A stretch of 64,000 bases of DNA from Bog-756 sp963777665 (GTDB taxonomy: Bacteria; Actinomycetota; Acidimicrobiia; Acidimicrobiales; RAAP-2), in NCBI GenBank assembly GCA_963777665.1, contig CAVZRJ010000001.1:310001-374000 (forward strand). The letters are read 5' to 3'. The position numbers and the translations under genes are program-made. Shown piece after piece: positions 48,159 through 57,273 of this stretch (position 1 is the first letter of the stretch; each line of letters starts with the position of its first letter). The notes under the pieces were generated by a model, which saw only the letters and a program-made list of their open reading frames with translations, was not told the origin of the DNA and did no database searches.

Positions 48159-49341
48159 CGAGCGGTCGGAAGACCATGCCGGTGCGGGGCTTGGGGTGAA
48201 AGTAGGTGCTCTTCGGCGGCATCCTCCGACCGGCGTGCGCCCACTCGGCGATCTGGGCGACCGTGACCGGGCGCAGAAGGACCGCCGCCTGGGCCTCCTC
48301 CCGCCCCACCGCGTCGATCGCCTCCTGCCAACCGTGGGCGAAGCTGAGCTCGTGGTCGGGCAGCTCGGCGATGACCAGCGCCACCATCGAGGAGTCCAGG
48401 TCGGCGCCCGCCGCCTGCGCCGTTCCGTCCTTCGGTGAGAGCAGCCAGGCTCCCGAGGGCATCACGAGCGCGAGGGCGACCGATCCTCCGAGCGCGTCGG
48501 TGGTGCGCGGTTCGAAGTCGCCGGCCCGGGTCACGTCGAACCACGAGGAGAACGCGTCGGCCAGGTCGAGCCCGTCGGGAAGCCCGGAGAGCATCCGGTG
48601 GATCGGGCCGACCTCGAGCTGGTCCTCCGCCAATTCGACGACGAGGGCGAGCACACCACCCGCCCCCGGGTCCAGCTCGTCCCCGCCTCGTCCGGCCCGG
48701 TATGCCTTCGCGGTCTCGTAGCGGTGGTGACCGTCGGCCACCACCACCGGGGCCGCACCCACCGCGGTCTGGATCGCATCGACCGTCGCAGGGTCGTCGA
48801 TCACCCACAGCTCGTGGAGCACCCCGTCGTCGTCCCGTGCCGACGCGTCCGGTGGACGATCCTGGAGGACGTGGGCGGTGAGCCCCTTCTGCAGGGACAG
48901 GCCCCAGATGGGGGAGAGGTTGGTCCGGGTCGCGCGCAGCAGTTCGAGGCGATCGCTCTTGGCCTTCGGGAGCGTCTGCTCGTGGGGGAGGATGGTGGCG
49001 GTCGACCCGTCGTCGAGACCGAGCGTGCCGAGGACCCCGTTGGTGGCGTGCCCCCCGACGTCGGTCATCCGGTAGGCATAGAAGACGGGCGCCGGATCGC
49101 GCCGGAGGATCCCCTCGTCGGTCCAGAGGGCCAACTGGGCCGCAGCGCCCTGGTACCGGTCCTGCCCGGTCCGGTGGTCGGGCTCGGGCAGCTCGACCCG
49201 GATTGAGTTCGCACTGTGGCGCGCGGCGAGACGTGCCCGTTCCTCGGGCCCGACCACGTCGTAGGGAGGGGCCAGGACCGTCGACAGGTCGACCCGGACG
49301 GGGTCGTACCGGAGTCCGGCGAAGGGTTCGAAGCGGGGCAT
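48145..49341 (-). CDS. DUF1015 family protein
   Basis: 398 residues from ATG 49341 (GTG 49347 is an alternative). Opens FEPFAGLRYDPVRVDLSTVLAPPYDVVGPEER and contains PVVVADGHHRYETAKAY and RRMPPKSTYFHPKPRTGMVFRPL, the hallmarks of PF06245. Members are widespread, sometimes linked to serine or envelope metabolism, but not characterised here. It overlaps the upstream end of the lipoprotein gene by 14 nt and diverges from pgsA. Confidence 0.85.
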   Translation of the reverse strand: MPRFEPFAGLRYDPVRVDLSTVLAPPYDVVGPEERARLAARHSANSIRVELPEPDHRTGQDRYQGAAAQLALWTDEGILRRDPAPVFYAYRMTDVGGHATNGVLGTLGLDDGSTATILPHEQTLPKAKSDRLELLRATRTNLSPIWGLSLQKGLTAHVLQDRPPDASARDDDGVLHELWVIDDPATVDAIQTAVGAAPVVVADGHHRYETAKAYRAGRGGDELDPGAGGVLALVVELAEDQLEVGPIHRMLSGLPDGLDLADAFSSWFDVTRAGDFEPRTTDALGGSVALALVMPSGAWLLSPKDGTAQAAGADLDSSMVALVIAELPDHELSFAHGWQEAIDAVGREEAQAAVLLRPVTVAQIAEWAHAGRRMPPKSTYFHPKPRTGMVFRPLDAAP

Positions 49342-49449
49342 GGGCACTCATTACCACATCACCGTGCCTCCACACGGTCCCGCCCCAGCAGGAGGTGCCG
49401 GGCGCGTCATTTGTGCCGGGACCCGCAACCGTGCTCGTAGACTCCGGTC

Positions 49450-50115
49450 GTGGACGGAGTCGAGGCGAGGCCCAGGGCAGCGGCCGCCGGGCTCGGCGCC
49501 ACCCCGGGAACGGTCACACCGGACGAGGATCTCGGGCGCATCCTGACCGTTCCCAACCTGATCACGCTCGTCCGGCTGGCCTGCATCCCCCTCTACGTCT
49601 GGCTGCTCTTCGGCGCCCACCGCCAGACCCTGTCGGCGGTGCTCCTCGCCGCCCTCGGCGCGACCGACTGGGTCGACGGCTACGTCGCCCGCCGCTTCCA
49701 CCAGGTCTCGACCGTGGGGAAGATCATCGATCCGGTGGCAGACCGGGTCCTCGTGGTGACCGCGGTGGTCACCATCACCATCCACGGTGCCGTCCCGGTG
49801 TGGTTCGGCGTGGCCACCCTGGCCCGCGAGGTGGCGGTGTCGGCCGCCGTGCTCCTGCTCGCCTCGCTCGGCGCGGCCCGCATCGACGTGCTCTGGGTCG
49901 GCAAGGCAGGCACGTTCGCCCTGATGTTCGCCTACCCCGCGTTCCTCGGGAGCGACGGCTCGGCCCCCTGGCAGAGCGTCCTGCACGTAGCGGCCTGGGT
50001 CACCGGTCTGATCGGCCTGGCACTGGCCTGGGTGGCAGCCTGTTCCTACGTGCCGGTGGCCCGCGCCGCGTTGGCCGACGGGCGTCGGACCGGCAGAAGG
50101 GGGAGGACGGGATGA
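49450..50115 (+). CDS. pgsA: CDP-alcohol phosphatidyltransferase (phosphatidylglycerophosphate synthase-like)
   Basis: 221 residues with the CDP-alcohol motif D-G-x2-A-R-x8-G-x3-D-x3-D visible as TDWVDGYVARRFHQVSTVGKIIDPVADR, and about five hydrophobic helices. It most likely joins CDP-diacylglycerol to glycerol-3-phosphate; inositol or other alcohols cannot be excluded by sequence alone. GTG 49450. Its stop overlaps the ATG of the pyrophosphorylase gene, so the two are coupled. Confidence 0.85.
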   Translation: MDGVEARPRAAAAGLGATPGTVTPDEDLGRILTVPNLITLVRLACIPLYVWLLFGAHRQTLSAVLLAALGATDWVDGYVARRFHQVSTVGKIIDPVADRVLVVTAVVTITIHGAVPVWFGVATLAREVAVSAAVLLLASLGAARIDVLWVGKAGTFALMFAYPAFLGSDGSAPWQSVLHVAAWVTGLIGLALAWVAACSYVPVARAALADGRRTGRRGRTG

Positions 50116-52598
50116 AGGCAGTGATCATGGCCGGCGGCGAGGGCACCCGGCTCCGGCCGCTGACCTCGAACCAGCCCAAGCCCATGCTCCCGATGGCCAA
50201 CATCCCGATGATGGAGCACGTGGTCAACCTGCTGCGCCAGCACGGGTTCGAGGACATCGTCGTCACCGTCGCGTTCATGGCCAACGCCATCCGCACCTAC
50301 TTCGGGGACGGCTCCGAATTCGGGGTCCGGATGGTCTACGCCACCGAGTCGACCCCGCTCGGTACCGCCGGATCGGTGCGCAACGCCCGAGACGAGCTCG
50401 ACGAGCGGTTCCTGGTCATCTCCGGCGACGTGCTCACCGACATCGATCTGACCGCTGTGCTCGACTTCCACGACCAGCACGGTGGTCTGGCCACGCTGGC
50501 GCTCAAGGCGGTCGAGAACCCGCTCGAGTTCGGGATCGTGATCACACGCGAGGACGGCTCGATCGAGCGGTTCCTCGAGAAGCCGACCTGGGGACAGGTC
50601 TTCAGCGACACCATCAACACCGGGATCTACGTCCTCGAGCCGGAGATCTTCGACTTCATCGCCGAGGATCAGGTCGTCGACTTCTCGGAGCACACCTTCC
50701 CGTCGGCGCTGCGCGCCGGAAAGGGCCTCTTCGGGTACGTCGCCGACAGCTACTGGGAGGATGTGGGGACGCTCGAGGCCTACCTCAAGTCGCACCAGGA
50801 CATCCTGGACCGCAAGGTCCAGGTGGACATCGCGGGCTTCCCACTCCGGCCGGGGATCTGGGTGGGCAAGGGGGCGGAGATCGATCCGAGTGTGGAGCTC
50901 GACGGCCCGGCGGTGATCGGTGACAACTGTGTCGTCGGCCCCGGGGCAAGACTGGGGGCCTACTGCACCCTCGGGCGCAATGTCCGGGTCGGCGACAATG
51001 CGGTCATCGAGCGGTCGATCGTCCACGACAACACCTACCTGGGGTCCGGGGTCCGGATCGAGGGGAGCGTCATCGGACGGGGCTCCGACCTCCGCCAGGG
51101 CGTGCGCTGCGAGGAGGGTGTCGTGCTCGGAGACGAGTGCTTCGTGGGCGCGCTCGCCGAGATCAGTGCCGGCGTGAAGATCTACCCGTTCAAGACGGTC
51201 GAGGCCGGGGCCATCGTGAACTCGTCGATCGTGTGGGAGTCGCGGGGCGCCCGGTCGCTCTTCGGGCGGGACGGGGTGCGGGGCCTCGCCAACGTCGACA
51301 TCAGCCCCGAGCTCGCGGTGCGGCTCTCGATGGCCTGGGCCTCCACCCTGGAGAAGGGGGCAACCGTCACCAGCTCGCGCGACACCAGCCGGGCTGCGCG
51401 GGTGCTCAAGCGGGCGATCATGGTCGGGTGCAACGCGGCGGGGGTCAATGTCGACGACCTCGAGGCCGCGACCGTCCCGGTCACCCGGTTCCAGATCACG
51501 TCGTCGACCAGTACCGCCGGGGTCTCGGTCCGGCTGGCGCCCGACGATCCCCAGTCGGTGGTACTCCGCTTCTTCGACTCGGATGGGCTCGACGTCGACG
51601 AGACCACCCAACGGAAGATCGAGCGGCTCTACCACCGCGAGGACTTCCGCCGCGTCCTGGCCCGCGAGATCGGCGACCTCGGCTTTCCGCCGCGGACCCT
51701 CGACCACTACACGGCCGCCCTCATCGACTCGGTCGACCTGTCCTCGGCGACGTCGGCCGATCTCAAGCTGGTCCTCGACTATTCCTATGGGACGGCCAGC
51801 TTCGTCATGCCCAATCTGCTGGCCAAGCTCGAGGCCGACGTGCTGGTGGTCAATCCCTACGCCAACACGGCCAGCGTCCTGGCCTTCGACCGGCAGGCGG
51901 CGGCGGCACGGGTCTCGGAGCTGGTGCGGGCGTCGGGAGCCAGCCTGGGTGCGGTCATCGACCCCGGAGGCGAGTTCGTCGACGTGGTGGACGACCGGGG
52001 CCATGCCCTCAGCCACGACGAGATCCTGCTGGTCCTGTTGACCCTGGTCACCGAGTCCCACCCTGGGGCCCGGGTGGCGCTCCCGGTGGCTGCGAGCGGC
52101 GCGGCCGAGGAGATCTGCCGCAAGGCGGGGGCGGAGATCTTCTGGACCAAGCTGTCCGCGTCCCATCTGATGGAGGTCGCCCGCTCGGAAAAGGTCACCC
52201 TTGCCGCCAGCCAGTCGGGGGGGTTCATCTTCCCGGCGTTCCTTCCGGCCTTCGACGGGGCCGCCACCCTGGTGAACCTGTTGGCCATGCTCACCACCGC
52301 CCGGCGGCGGCTCTCCGACATGGTGGCCGCGCTGCCGCCGGTCCGGATCGCTCACCAGGCGGTGCACACGCCGTGGGATCAGAAGGGGATGCTCATGCGG
52401 ACCCTCGTCGAGCGCTCGCAGGGGAGGGAGCTGGTCCTCGTCGACGGGGTCAAGGTCATCGAGGACGACGGGTGGGCGCTCGTCCTACCCGATCCCGAGG
52501 AGCCCCTGACCCACGTCTGGGCCGAGGCTCCGAGCGCCTCCGCCGCCGAGGCCCGGGTCCAGGAGTACACCACCCGGCTCGAACAGCTCATGCGCTGA
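50112..52598 (+). CDS. NDP-sugar pyrophosphorylase / left-handed beta helix / phosphomannomutase-like fusion
   Basis: 828 residues. The N-terminal nucleotidyltransferase domain has GGEGTRLRPLT at residues 8-18 and FLVISGDVLTDID; it is followed by hexapeptide repeats (VIGDNCVVGPGARLGAYCTLG…, about residues 250-370) and a phosphohexomutase-like part. That part has lost key motifs: the phosphoserine loop (normally TASHNP) reads ITSSTSTAGVSV and the metal loop (normally DGDGDR) reads IDPGGEF. The first half is probably an active mannose- or glucose-1-phosphate nucleotidyltransferase, while the mutase half looks catalytically dead and may be regulatory. It would feed the glycan pathway. ATG 50112 overlaps pgsA. 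Confidence 0.85.
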   Translation: MKAVIMAGGEGTRLRPLTSNQPKPMLPMANIPMMEHVVNLLRQHGFEDIVVTVAFMANAIRTYFGDGSEFGVRMVYATESTPLGTAGSVRNARDELDERFLVISGDVLTDIDLTAVLDFHDQHGGLATLALKAVENPLEFGIVITREDGSIERFLEKPTWGQVFSDTINTGIYVLEPEIFDFIAEDQVVDFSEHTFPSALRAGKGLFGYVADSYWEDVGTLEAYLKSHQDILDRKVQVDIAGFPLRPGIWVGKGAEIDPSVELDGPAVIGDNCVVGPGARLGAYCTLGRNVRVGDNAVIERSIVHDNTYLGSGVRIEGSVIGRGSDLRQGVRCEEGVVLGDECFVGALAEISAGVKIYPFKTVEAGAIVNSSIVWESRGARSLFGRDGVRGLANVDISPELAVRLSMAWASTLEKGATVTSSRDTSRAARVLKRAIMVGCNAAGVNVDDLEAATVPVTRFQITSSTSTAGVSVRLAPDDPQSVVLRFFDSDGLDVDETTQRKIERLYHREDFRRVLAREIGDLGFPPRTLDHYTAALIDSVDLSSATSADLKLVLDYSYGTASFVMPNLLAKLEADVLVVNPYANTASVLAFDRQAAAARVSELVRASGASLGAVIDPGGEFVDVVDDRGHALSHDEILLVLLTLVTESHPGARVALPVAASGAAEEICRKAGAEIFWTKLSASHLMEVARSEKVTLAASQSGGFIFPAFLPAFDGAATLVNLLAMLTTARRRLSDMVAALPPVRIAHQAVHTPWDQKGMLMRTLVERSQGRELVLVDGVKVIEDDGWALVLPDPEEPLTHVWAEAPSASAAEARVQEYTTRLEQLMR

Positions 52599-52680
52599 TC
52601 CGGGACATGCGGGAGGGACCGGTCGACCGCACGCCCGCCGGGGCGGCGCCGTACCCGGGGGTCGGGTATCGTCCGCACCC

Positions 52681-53061
52681 ATGGATGTGCCCGACGGTCT
52701 CCGCTACTCGAGCGACCACGAGTGGGCACGGACCGACGGGGACCGCGTGCGGGTCGGGATCACCGACTACGCCCAGGACGCGCTCGGTGACGTGGTCTTC
52801 GTCGACCTGCCGGAGGAAGGGGCCTCGGTGGATGCCGGCGGCCTCATCGGCGAGGTCGAGTCGACCAAATCGGTGTCGGAGATCTACGCCCCTGTCGCCG
52901 GCACGGTGGTGGCCGTGAACGCCTCCCTGGCCGACGCCCCTGAGCAGCTCAACGCCGATCCCTACGGCGAAGGTTGGATCTGCGAAATCGCAGCTTCCGA
53001 CCCGGGATCGGTGGGAGCGCTGCTCGATGCGGACGGCTACCGCCAACTGACCGAAGGGTGA
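52681..53061 (+). CDS. gcvH: Glycine cleavage system H protein
   Basis: 126 residues with YSSDHEWARTDGDRVRVGITDYAQDALGDVVFVDLP and the lipoylation site lysine 63 in GEVESTKSVSEIYAP. It shuttles the aminomethyl group between P and T proteins on its lipoyl arm. It heads a block matching mycobacterial Rv1826-Rv1829. P, T and L proteins are not in the window. Confidence 0.95.
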   Translation: MDVPDGLRYSSDHEWARTDGDRVRVGITDYAQDALGDVVFVDLPEEGASVDAGGLIGEVESTKSVSEIYAPVAGTVVAVNASLADAPEQLNADPYGEGWICEIAASDPGSVGALLDADGYRQLTEG

Positions 53062-53096
53062 CCGCGGTCAGCGGGGTGGGTCTCGGGAGCGCGCCG

Positions 53097-53594
53097 ATGG
53101 GAGCGACTACCGTGGGTGGGGTGTTCTGTCACAGCTGTGGCCACAGGAATCCGACTGGGGTCAACTTCTGCTCCTCGTGCGGCGCATCCATGGTTGCCGC
53201 CGCTCCGGACACCTCGGTCTCCGTGCTCCCGGTGGAGGAGCTGTCGGAGACCACCGACCTCGATGCGCAGATCGGGGCGCTCGAGCTGCCGCGTGGCGTC
53301 GGGTTGCTGGTCGTGGCGCGCGGGTATGACGAGGGCGTGCGGTTCGTGCTGAAGCGGGACGTCACCACCGCCGGTCGGCATCCCCAGAGCGACGTCTTCC
53401 TCGACGACATCACCGTGTCGCGACGGCATGCCGAATTCGTGACCCGCACCCAGACGACAACGGTTCGGGACGTCGGGTCGCTCAACGGCACATACGTGAA
53501 CCGTGAGCGCATCGAAGAGGCGATTCTGAGCAGTGGGGACGAGGTCCAGATCGGCAAGTTCAAGCTCCTCTACCTCAAGGCTGCGGGCGAGTGA
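53097..53594 (+). CDS. garA: GarA/OdhI-like FHA protein with N-terminal zinc ribbon
   Basis: 165 residues from ATG 53097 behind GGGAG (GTG 53058 overlapping gcvH and GTG 53112 are alternatives). Residues 11-28 form a zinc ribbon (CHSCGH…FCSSCG). ETT at residues 51-53 sits where GarA has its kinase-target ETTS. A C-terminal FHA domain follows with GRHPQSDVFLDDITVSRRHAEF and GSLNGTYVN. GarA binds and inhibits 2-oxoglutarate dehydrogenase and glutamate dehydrogenase when unphosphorylated. Gene order supports the assignment; the zinc ribbon is an extra not found in mycobacterial GarA. Confidence 0.82.
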   Translation: MGATTVGGVFCHSCGHRNPTGVNFCSSCGASMVAAAPDTSVSVLPVEELSETTDLDAQIGALELPRGVGLLVVARGYDEGVRFVLKRDVTTAGRHPQSDVFLDDITVSRRHAEFVTRTQTTTVRDVGSLNGTYVNRERIEEAILSSGDEVQIGKFKLLYLKAAGE

Positions 53595-53607
53595 ACGGCT
53601 CCTGCCG

Positions 53608-54897
53608 GTGAGCGCGCGGTCCTACCTCTCGATCGGCGACGTGCTCACCCTGCTCCGCCAGGAGTTCCCGGACGTGACCATCTCCAAGATCCGGTTCCTC
53701 GAGAGCCAGGGCCTGGTCAACCCCGAGCGGACCCCGTCCGGCTACCGCAAGTTCTACGAGCACGACGTCGAGCGTCTCCGATGGGTGCTGCGTCAACAAC
53801 GCGAGCACTTCCTACCCCTCAAGGTGATCAAGGACCGCCTGGGTGATGACCCGTCCGAGGCGGCCGCCCCGGTCGATCCGGCCGACGCCGAGCCCGCGGT
53901 CGTAGAGCGCGTCCTGGTCGGTCAGCGGACGACCGCCGGGAGGGCCACCGCCGGCGCGGCCGGACGCGCCGCGCCTGATGCCGCCGACGACGGAACGACG
54001 TTGCCGGGGATCGAGACGGCGCCCGGTCCCGGTGCGCACGCCGAGCGTGTGTCGACGACGAGCGTTCCGCCGCACGCGCCAGCCACGAGCGTCGGCGCTC
54101 CGGCGACGAGCGCACCCGGACTGACGCATGAGGCGGCGGTCGACCGGGGCTCCCACACAGGCACCCAAGCCCCGGCGCGTGGCCGCGCGGCCGGCAAGCG
54201 GGACCGGCCGGCCGTGACGCGGGCCGCCGCCGGATCGGACAACGGATCGGGATCACACGATGCCGCGGAGGCACCGAACGTCATGGCCGCCGCCGGAGCC
54301 GTCCGCGCCTCCGCGGCCCGCGACCGTGCGGCCTCTCCTGACGACGCGGGCCCGGTGGGGCGCGTAGCCCCCGCGGCTGCGGCAACCGCCAACGTGCCGA
54401 CCGGGTCCGGGTCCGGGGCCGCGGGTGCGCCCGCGCCCTCGACGCCCTCGACGAAGTCCGGGCCGCCGACTGCCGGCGGCTCGGGGGACGGGGGGACGGT
54501 GCCGGTCGATCTCAGCGGCGCGAGCCTCTCCCAGGGGGAGCTCGCGGCGTCCAGCGGGCTCTCCGTCGGCGCCATCATCGAGCTCCAGGAGTTCGGCCTG
54601 CTCAGGGCCACGATGGTTGCCGGCATCGAGCACTTCGACGAGGAGGCGCTGGTCGTGGCCACGGCGGCGGCCCGTTTCGCCCAGTTCGGAGTCGAGCCCC
54701 GTCACCTGCGGCTCTACAAGAACGCCGCCGATCGCGAGGCGGGGTTCGTGGAACAGCTGGTGGTGCCCCTCGTCCGCCAGCGAAATCCCGATGCCAGGGC
54801 ACGGGCCATCGAGACCGCGGAGGAGGTCACCCGACTCGGCCAGCAGCTCCGCAGTTCGCTCCTCCGGTCGGCGCTGCAGGACCTGCTCAACGGCTGA
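53608..54897 (+). CDS. ftsR: MerR-family regulator (FtsR/Rv1828-like) with long low-complexity linker
   Basis: 429 residues from GTG 53608. The N-terminal winged helix reads YLSIGDVLTLLRQEFPDVTISKIRFLESQGLVNPERTPSGYRKFYEHDVERLRWVLRQQ. Residues about 90-305 are Ala/Pro/Gly/Thr-rich with no predicted fold. The C-terminal second MerR-like/dimer region (LSQGELAASSGLSVGAIIELQEFGLL … RHLRLYKNAADREAGFVEQLV) is as in Rv1828, which is only about 250 residues. It lies 13 nt after garA. The C. glutamicum homolog activates ftsZ; a role here is inferred from that. Confidence 0.85.
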   Translation: MSARSYLSIGDVLTLLRQEFPDVTISKIRFLESQGLVNPERTPSGYRKFYEHDVERLRWVLRQQREHFLPLKVIKDRLGDDPSEAAAPVDPADAEPAVVERVLVGQRTTAGRATAGAAGRAAPDAADDGTTLPGIETAPGPGAHAERVSTTSVPPHAPATSVGAPATSAPGLTHEAAVDRGSHTGTQAPARGRAAGKRDRPAVTRAAAGSDNGSGSHDAAEAPNVMAAAGAVRASAARDRAASPDDAGPVGRVAPAAAATANVPTGSGSGAAGAPAPSTPSTKSGPPTAGGSGDGGTVPVDLSGASLSQGELAASSGLSVGAIIELQEFGLLRATMVAGIEHFDEEALVVATAAARFAQFGVEPRHLRLYKNAADREAGFVEQLVVPLVRQRNPDARARAIETAEEVTRLGQQLRSSLLRSALQDLLNG

Positions 54898-54981
54898 GAA
54901 GGGGCGAATCCTCTTGTCGAGGGCGGCGGCGGGGCAAAGTTGCTGAACGCGTTCGCGTCTGGCCGCGAGTACATTTGGTCC

Positions 54982-55503
54982 ATGGTCGAGGTGCGGCTGC
55001 GAGCGGTGCGAGTGGACCTGCAGTCGAACACGCCGGTCCTCCTGCTCCAGGAGTCGGAGGGCCTCGGCCGCACGCTCCCGATCTTCATCGGCGCCCCGGA
55101 GGCCACTGCCATCGCCTTCGCACTGCAGGGGATGGACACGCCGAGGCCGATGACCCATGATCTCATCCGCGAGCTCCTCGACGCCCTCGGCGCGGACGTG
55201 CTCCGGGTCGTGGTGACCGAGCTCAAGTCGGCCACGTACTACGCCGAGATCGTGCTCCACCACAGCGATCGTGAGATACCGGTGTCGTCCCGCCCGTCGG
55301 ATGCGGTGGCGGTCGCCGTGCGGACCGGCGCCCCGCTCTATGTCGCCGACGACCTCATGGACAGCGAGGGCATCATGCTCGCGGTGGACGGGGAGGAGGA
55401 CGGCGACGAGGAAGAGGCCGAGGAGAGCGCCAATCCCGACGAGCTGGTCGGGGAGTTCCGTATGTTCCTCGACTCCATCCGCCCGGAGGACTTCTCACCC
55501 TGA
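54982..55503 (+). CDS. Bifunctional nuclease-domain (DUF151) protein
   Basis: 173 residues from ATG 54982: VEVRLRAVRVDLQSNTPVLLLQESEGLGRTLPIFIGAPEATAIAFALQGMDTPRPMTHDL is the DUF151 signature, with an acidic C-terminal tail (DGEEDGDEEEAEE). It corresponds in position and sequence to Rv1829. Nuclease activity is reported for a plant relative; the bacterial role is unclear. It is 84 nt after ftsR, probably the end of the gcvH block. Confidence 0.88.
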   Translation: MVEVRLRAVRVDLQSNTPVLLLQESEGLGRTLPIFIGAPEATAIAFALQGMDTPRPMTHDLIRELLDALGADVLRVVVTELKSATYYAEIVLHHSDREIPVSSRPSDAVAVAVRTGAPLYVADDLMDSEGIMLAVDGEEDGDEEEAEESANPDELVGEFRMFLDSIRPEDFSP

Positions 55504-55535
55504 GTACGCTCGTCCGGGTGGACGGGCGCGCGCAC

Positions 55536-56204
55536 ATGCCGGAGTCGTCGACGGCAAACAGCGAATCGGCAAAGGTGGGGTCGCGGGCGTTGCTCGTGAT
55601 CACCGCGGTCACGCTGGTCGCATCGTTCCTCGGAGGATGCTCGTCGGGAACCGCGTCGTCCACCACCACCTCCTCCTCTTCGGCCACCTCCAGCTCCACC
55701 AGCTCCACCGCCACCACTCGAGCCACCGGCTCCTCGAGCACGTCGTCGACCTCGGGCGGCCCGGCCCGGTGCCCGACGACGGGTCTCAGCGCGTCTGTCG
55801 GTGGGGGCAACGGGGCCGCGGGGACCATCGAGACCACCGTCGTCCTGCGCAACGCGTCGGGCGCCACATGCGTGCTCGGCGGCTATCCGGGCCTCCTCAT
55901 GCTCGGCCCAGGGGGCACCCCCCTCCCCACCATCGTTGTCCGGAAGGGGGCGTACTCCTTCACCTCGCAGACCCCGGTCGTGGTGACGCTCACCCCCGGG
56001 GGGACGACGTCATTCAACATCGGCTACTCCGACGTCCCGGTGGGTGGCGAGACGTCCTGCCCGTCCTCGGTCTCGCTCGAGGTGACCCCGCCCGGTGCCT
56101 ACGACCATCTGACCACACCCGCCACGCTTGCGCCCTGTGCCCGCGGGACGCTCGTGGTCTCCCCGGTCCTCGCCGCATCGGAGGCCCCTGCCACGACCGG
56201 GTGA
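55536..56204 (+). CDS. DUF4232-type lipoprotein
   Basis: 222 residues from ATG 55536 (GTG 55518 would add six). Signal peptide with lipobox LGGC, then a 45-residue Ser/Thr linker, then a beta-rich domain: GGGNGAAGTIETTVVLRNASGATCVLGGYPGLLML … TLTPGGTTSFNIGYSDV. The two conserved cysteine sites (ATCVLGGYPG and late CPSS/APCARG) match DUF4232 surface lipoproteins. Function unknown. Confidence 0.75.
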   Translation: MPESSTANSESAKVGSRALLVITAVTLVASFLGGCSSGTASSTTTSSSSATSSSTSSTATTRATGSSSTSSTSGGPARCPTTGLSASVGGGNGAAGTIETTVVLRNASGATCVLGGYPGLLMLGPGGTPLPTIVVRKGAYSFTSQTPVVVTLTPGGTTSFNIGYSDVPVGGETSCPSSVSLEVTPPGAYDHLTTPATLAPCARGTLVVSPVLAASEAPATTG

Positions 56205-56242
56205 GCTGCATCCCGGTGACGGCCCTGCGTCCTCCCGGATCG

Positions 56243-57256
56243 CTATTCCGGGCGGACCAGCATCCGGCCCCGCACGCGACCGCCGAGGATCGCCTCGAGC
56301 ACCGGGGCCAGCCCGCCGAGGCCGACCTCTCCCGCTGCCATGCCGTCGACCAGCCCCGCCGGGAACGACGCGGCCATCTCCGTCCAGACCTCACGCCGCT
56401 CGGTGATCGGGGTCAGGACGGTGTCGACGCCGAGGAGGGAGGCGCCCCGGACGATGAAGGGGTACACCGAGGTTTCGACGGTGCTCCCGCCGGTGAGCCC
56501 GCTCGCGGCCACCCCGGCGCCGTAGCGCAGGGTCCGGAGCACTGCGGCGAGGGTGGCTCCCCCCACGCAATCGATCGCCCCCGCCCACCGCTCGGACCCG
56601 AGGGTGCGCTCCGCCGGGCCGAAGACGTCCTCGCGACCGATGACCTCGGCTGCCCCGAGGCCCACCAGGTAGGCGTGCTCCTCGGTCCGGCCGGTGCTCG
56701 CCACCACCTCGTAGCCGCGGGCCGCGCAGAGCGCCACCGCCATCCCCCCGACGCCGCCCGAGGCTCCGGTGACCAGGACCGGTCCGTGTCCCGACCGCAA
56801 CCCGTGGTGCTCCAGCCGGCGCAGGCTGAGCGCGGCGGTGAAGCCCGCCGTCCCGAGGATCGCCGCCTGCCGGGCGGTGAGACCGTCCGGGAGCGGCACC
56901 ACCCACGCGGCGGGCACGCGCGCGTATTCGGCAAATCCACCGTGCCGGGCCACCCCGAGGTCGTACCCATGGACGATGACCTCCCGACCGGGCTCCACCG
57001 CCGGGTCAGACGACTCGACCACCGTCCCGACGAGGTCCACCCCGGGCACCAGCGGCGAGGTGCGAGCCACCCGGTTCCCGGGACGGGTGACCATCCCGTC
57101 CTTGTAGTTCACGGCCGACCAGGCCACCTTGACCAGGACCTCGCCGTCGGGGAGATCGCCGGGAGCGAGGGTGGCGACCCGGGCCTCGAGGGAGTCCCCC
57201 TGGCCGCTCACCAGGAAGGCGGGGAACGACCCGGGTGGCGGGGCGGCGGGGGTCAT
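56243..57256 (-). CDS. acuI: AcuI/YhdH-family acrylyl-CoA reductase-like oxidoreductase
   Basis: 337-residue zinc-less medium-chain dehydrogenase from ATG 57256. It opens FPAFLVSGQGDSLEARVATL, continues VAWSAVNYKDGMVTRPGNRVARTSPLVPGVDLVGTVVES, and has the NADPH-binding VLVTGASGGVGGMAVALCAARGYEVVASTGR. This is the YhdH/AcuI group that reduces acrylyl-CoA or quinone-like enones. Substrate not proven. It diverges from the S9 peptidase gene with a 17-nt gap. Confidence 0.88.
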   Translation of the reverse strand: MTPAAPPPGSFPAFLVSGQGDSLEARVATLAPGDLPDGEVLVKVAWSAVNYKDGMVTRPGNRVARTSPLVPGVDLVGTVVESSDPAVEPGREVIVHGYDLGVARHGGFAEYARVPAAWVVPLPDGLTARQAAILGTAGFTAALSLRRLEHHGLRSGHGPVLVTGASGGVGGMAVALCAARGYEVVASTGRTEEHAYLVGLGAAEVIGREDVFGPAERTLGSERWAGAIDCVGGATLAAVLRTLRYGAGVAASGLTGGSTVETSVYPFIVRGASLLGVDTVLTPITERREVWTEMAASFPAGLVDGMAAGEVGLGGLAPVLEAILGGRVRGRMLVRPE

Positions 57257-57273
57257 GACGGGTACCGTACTGA

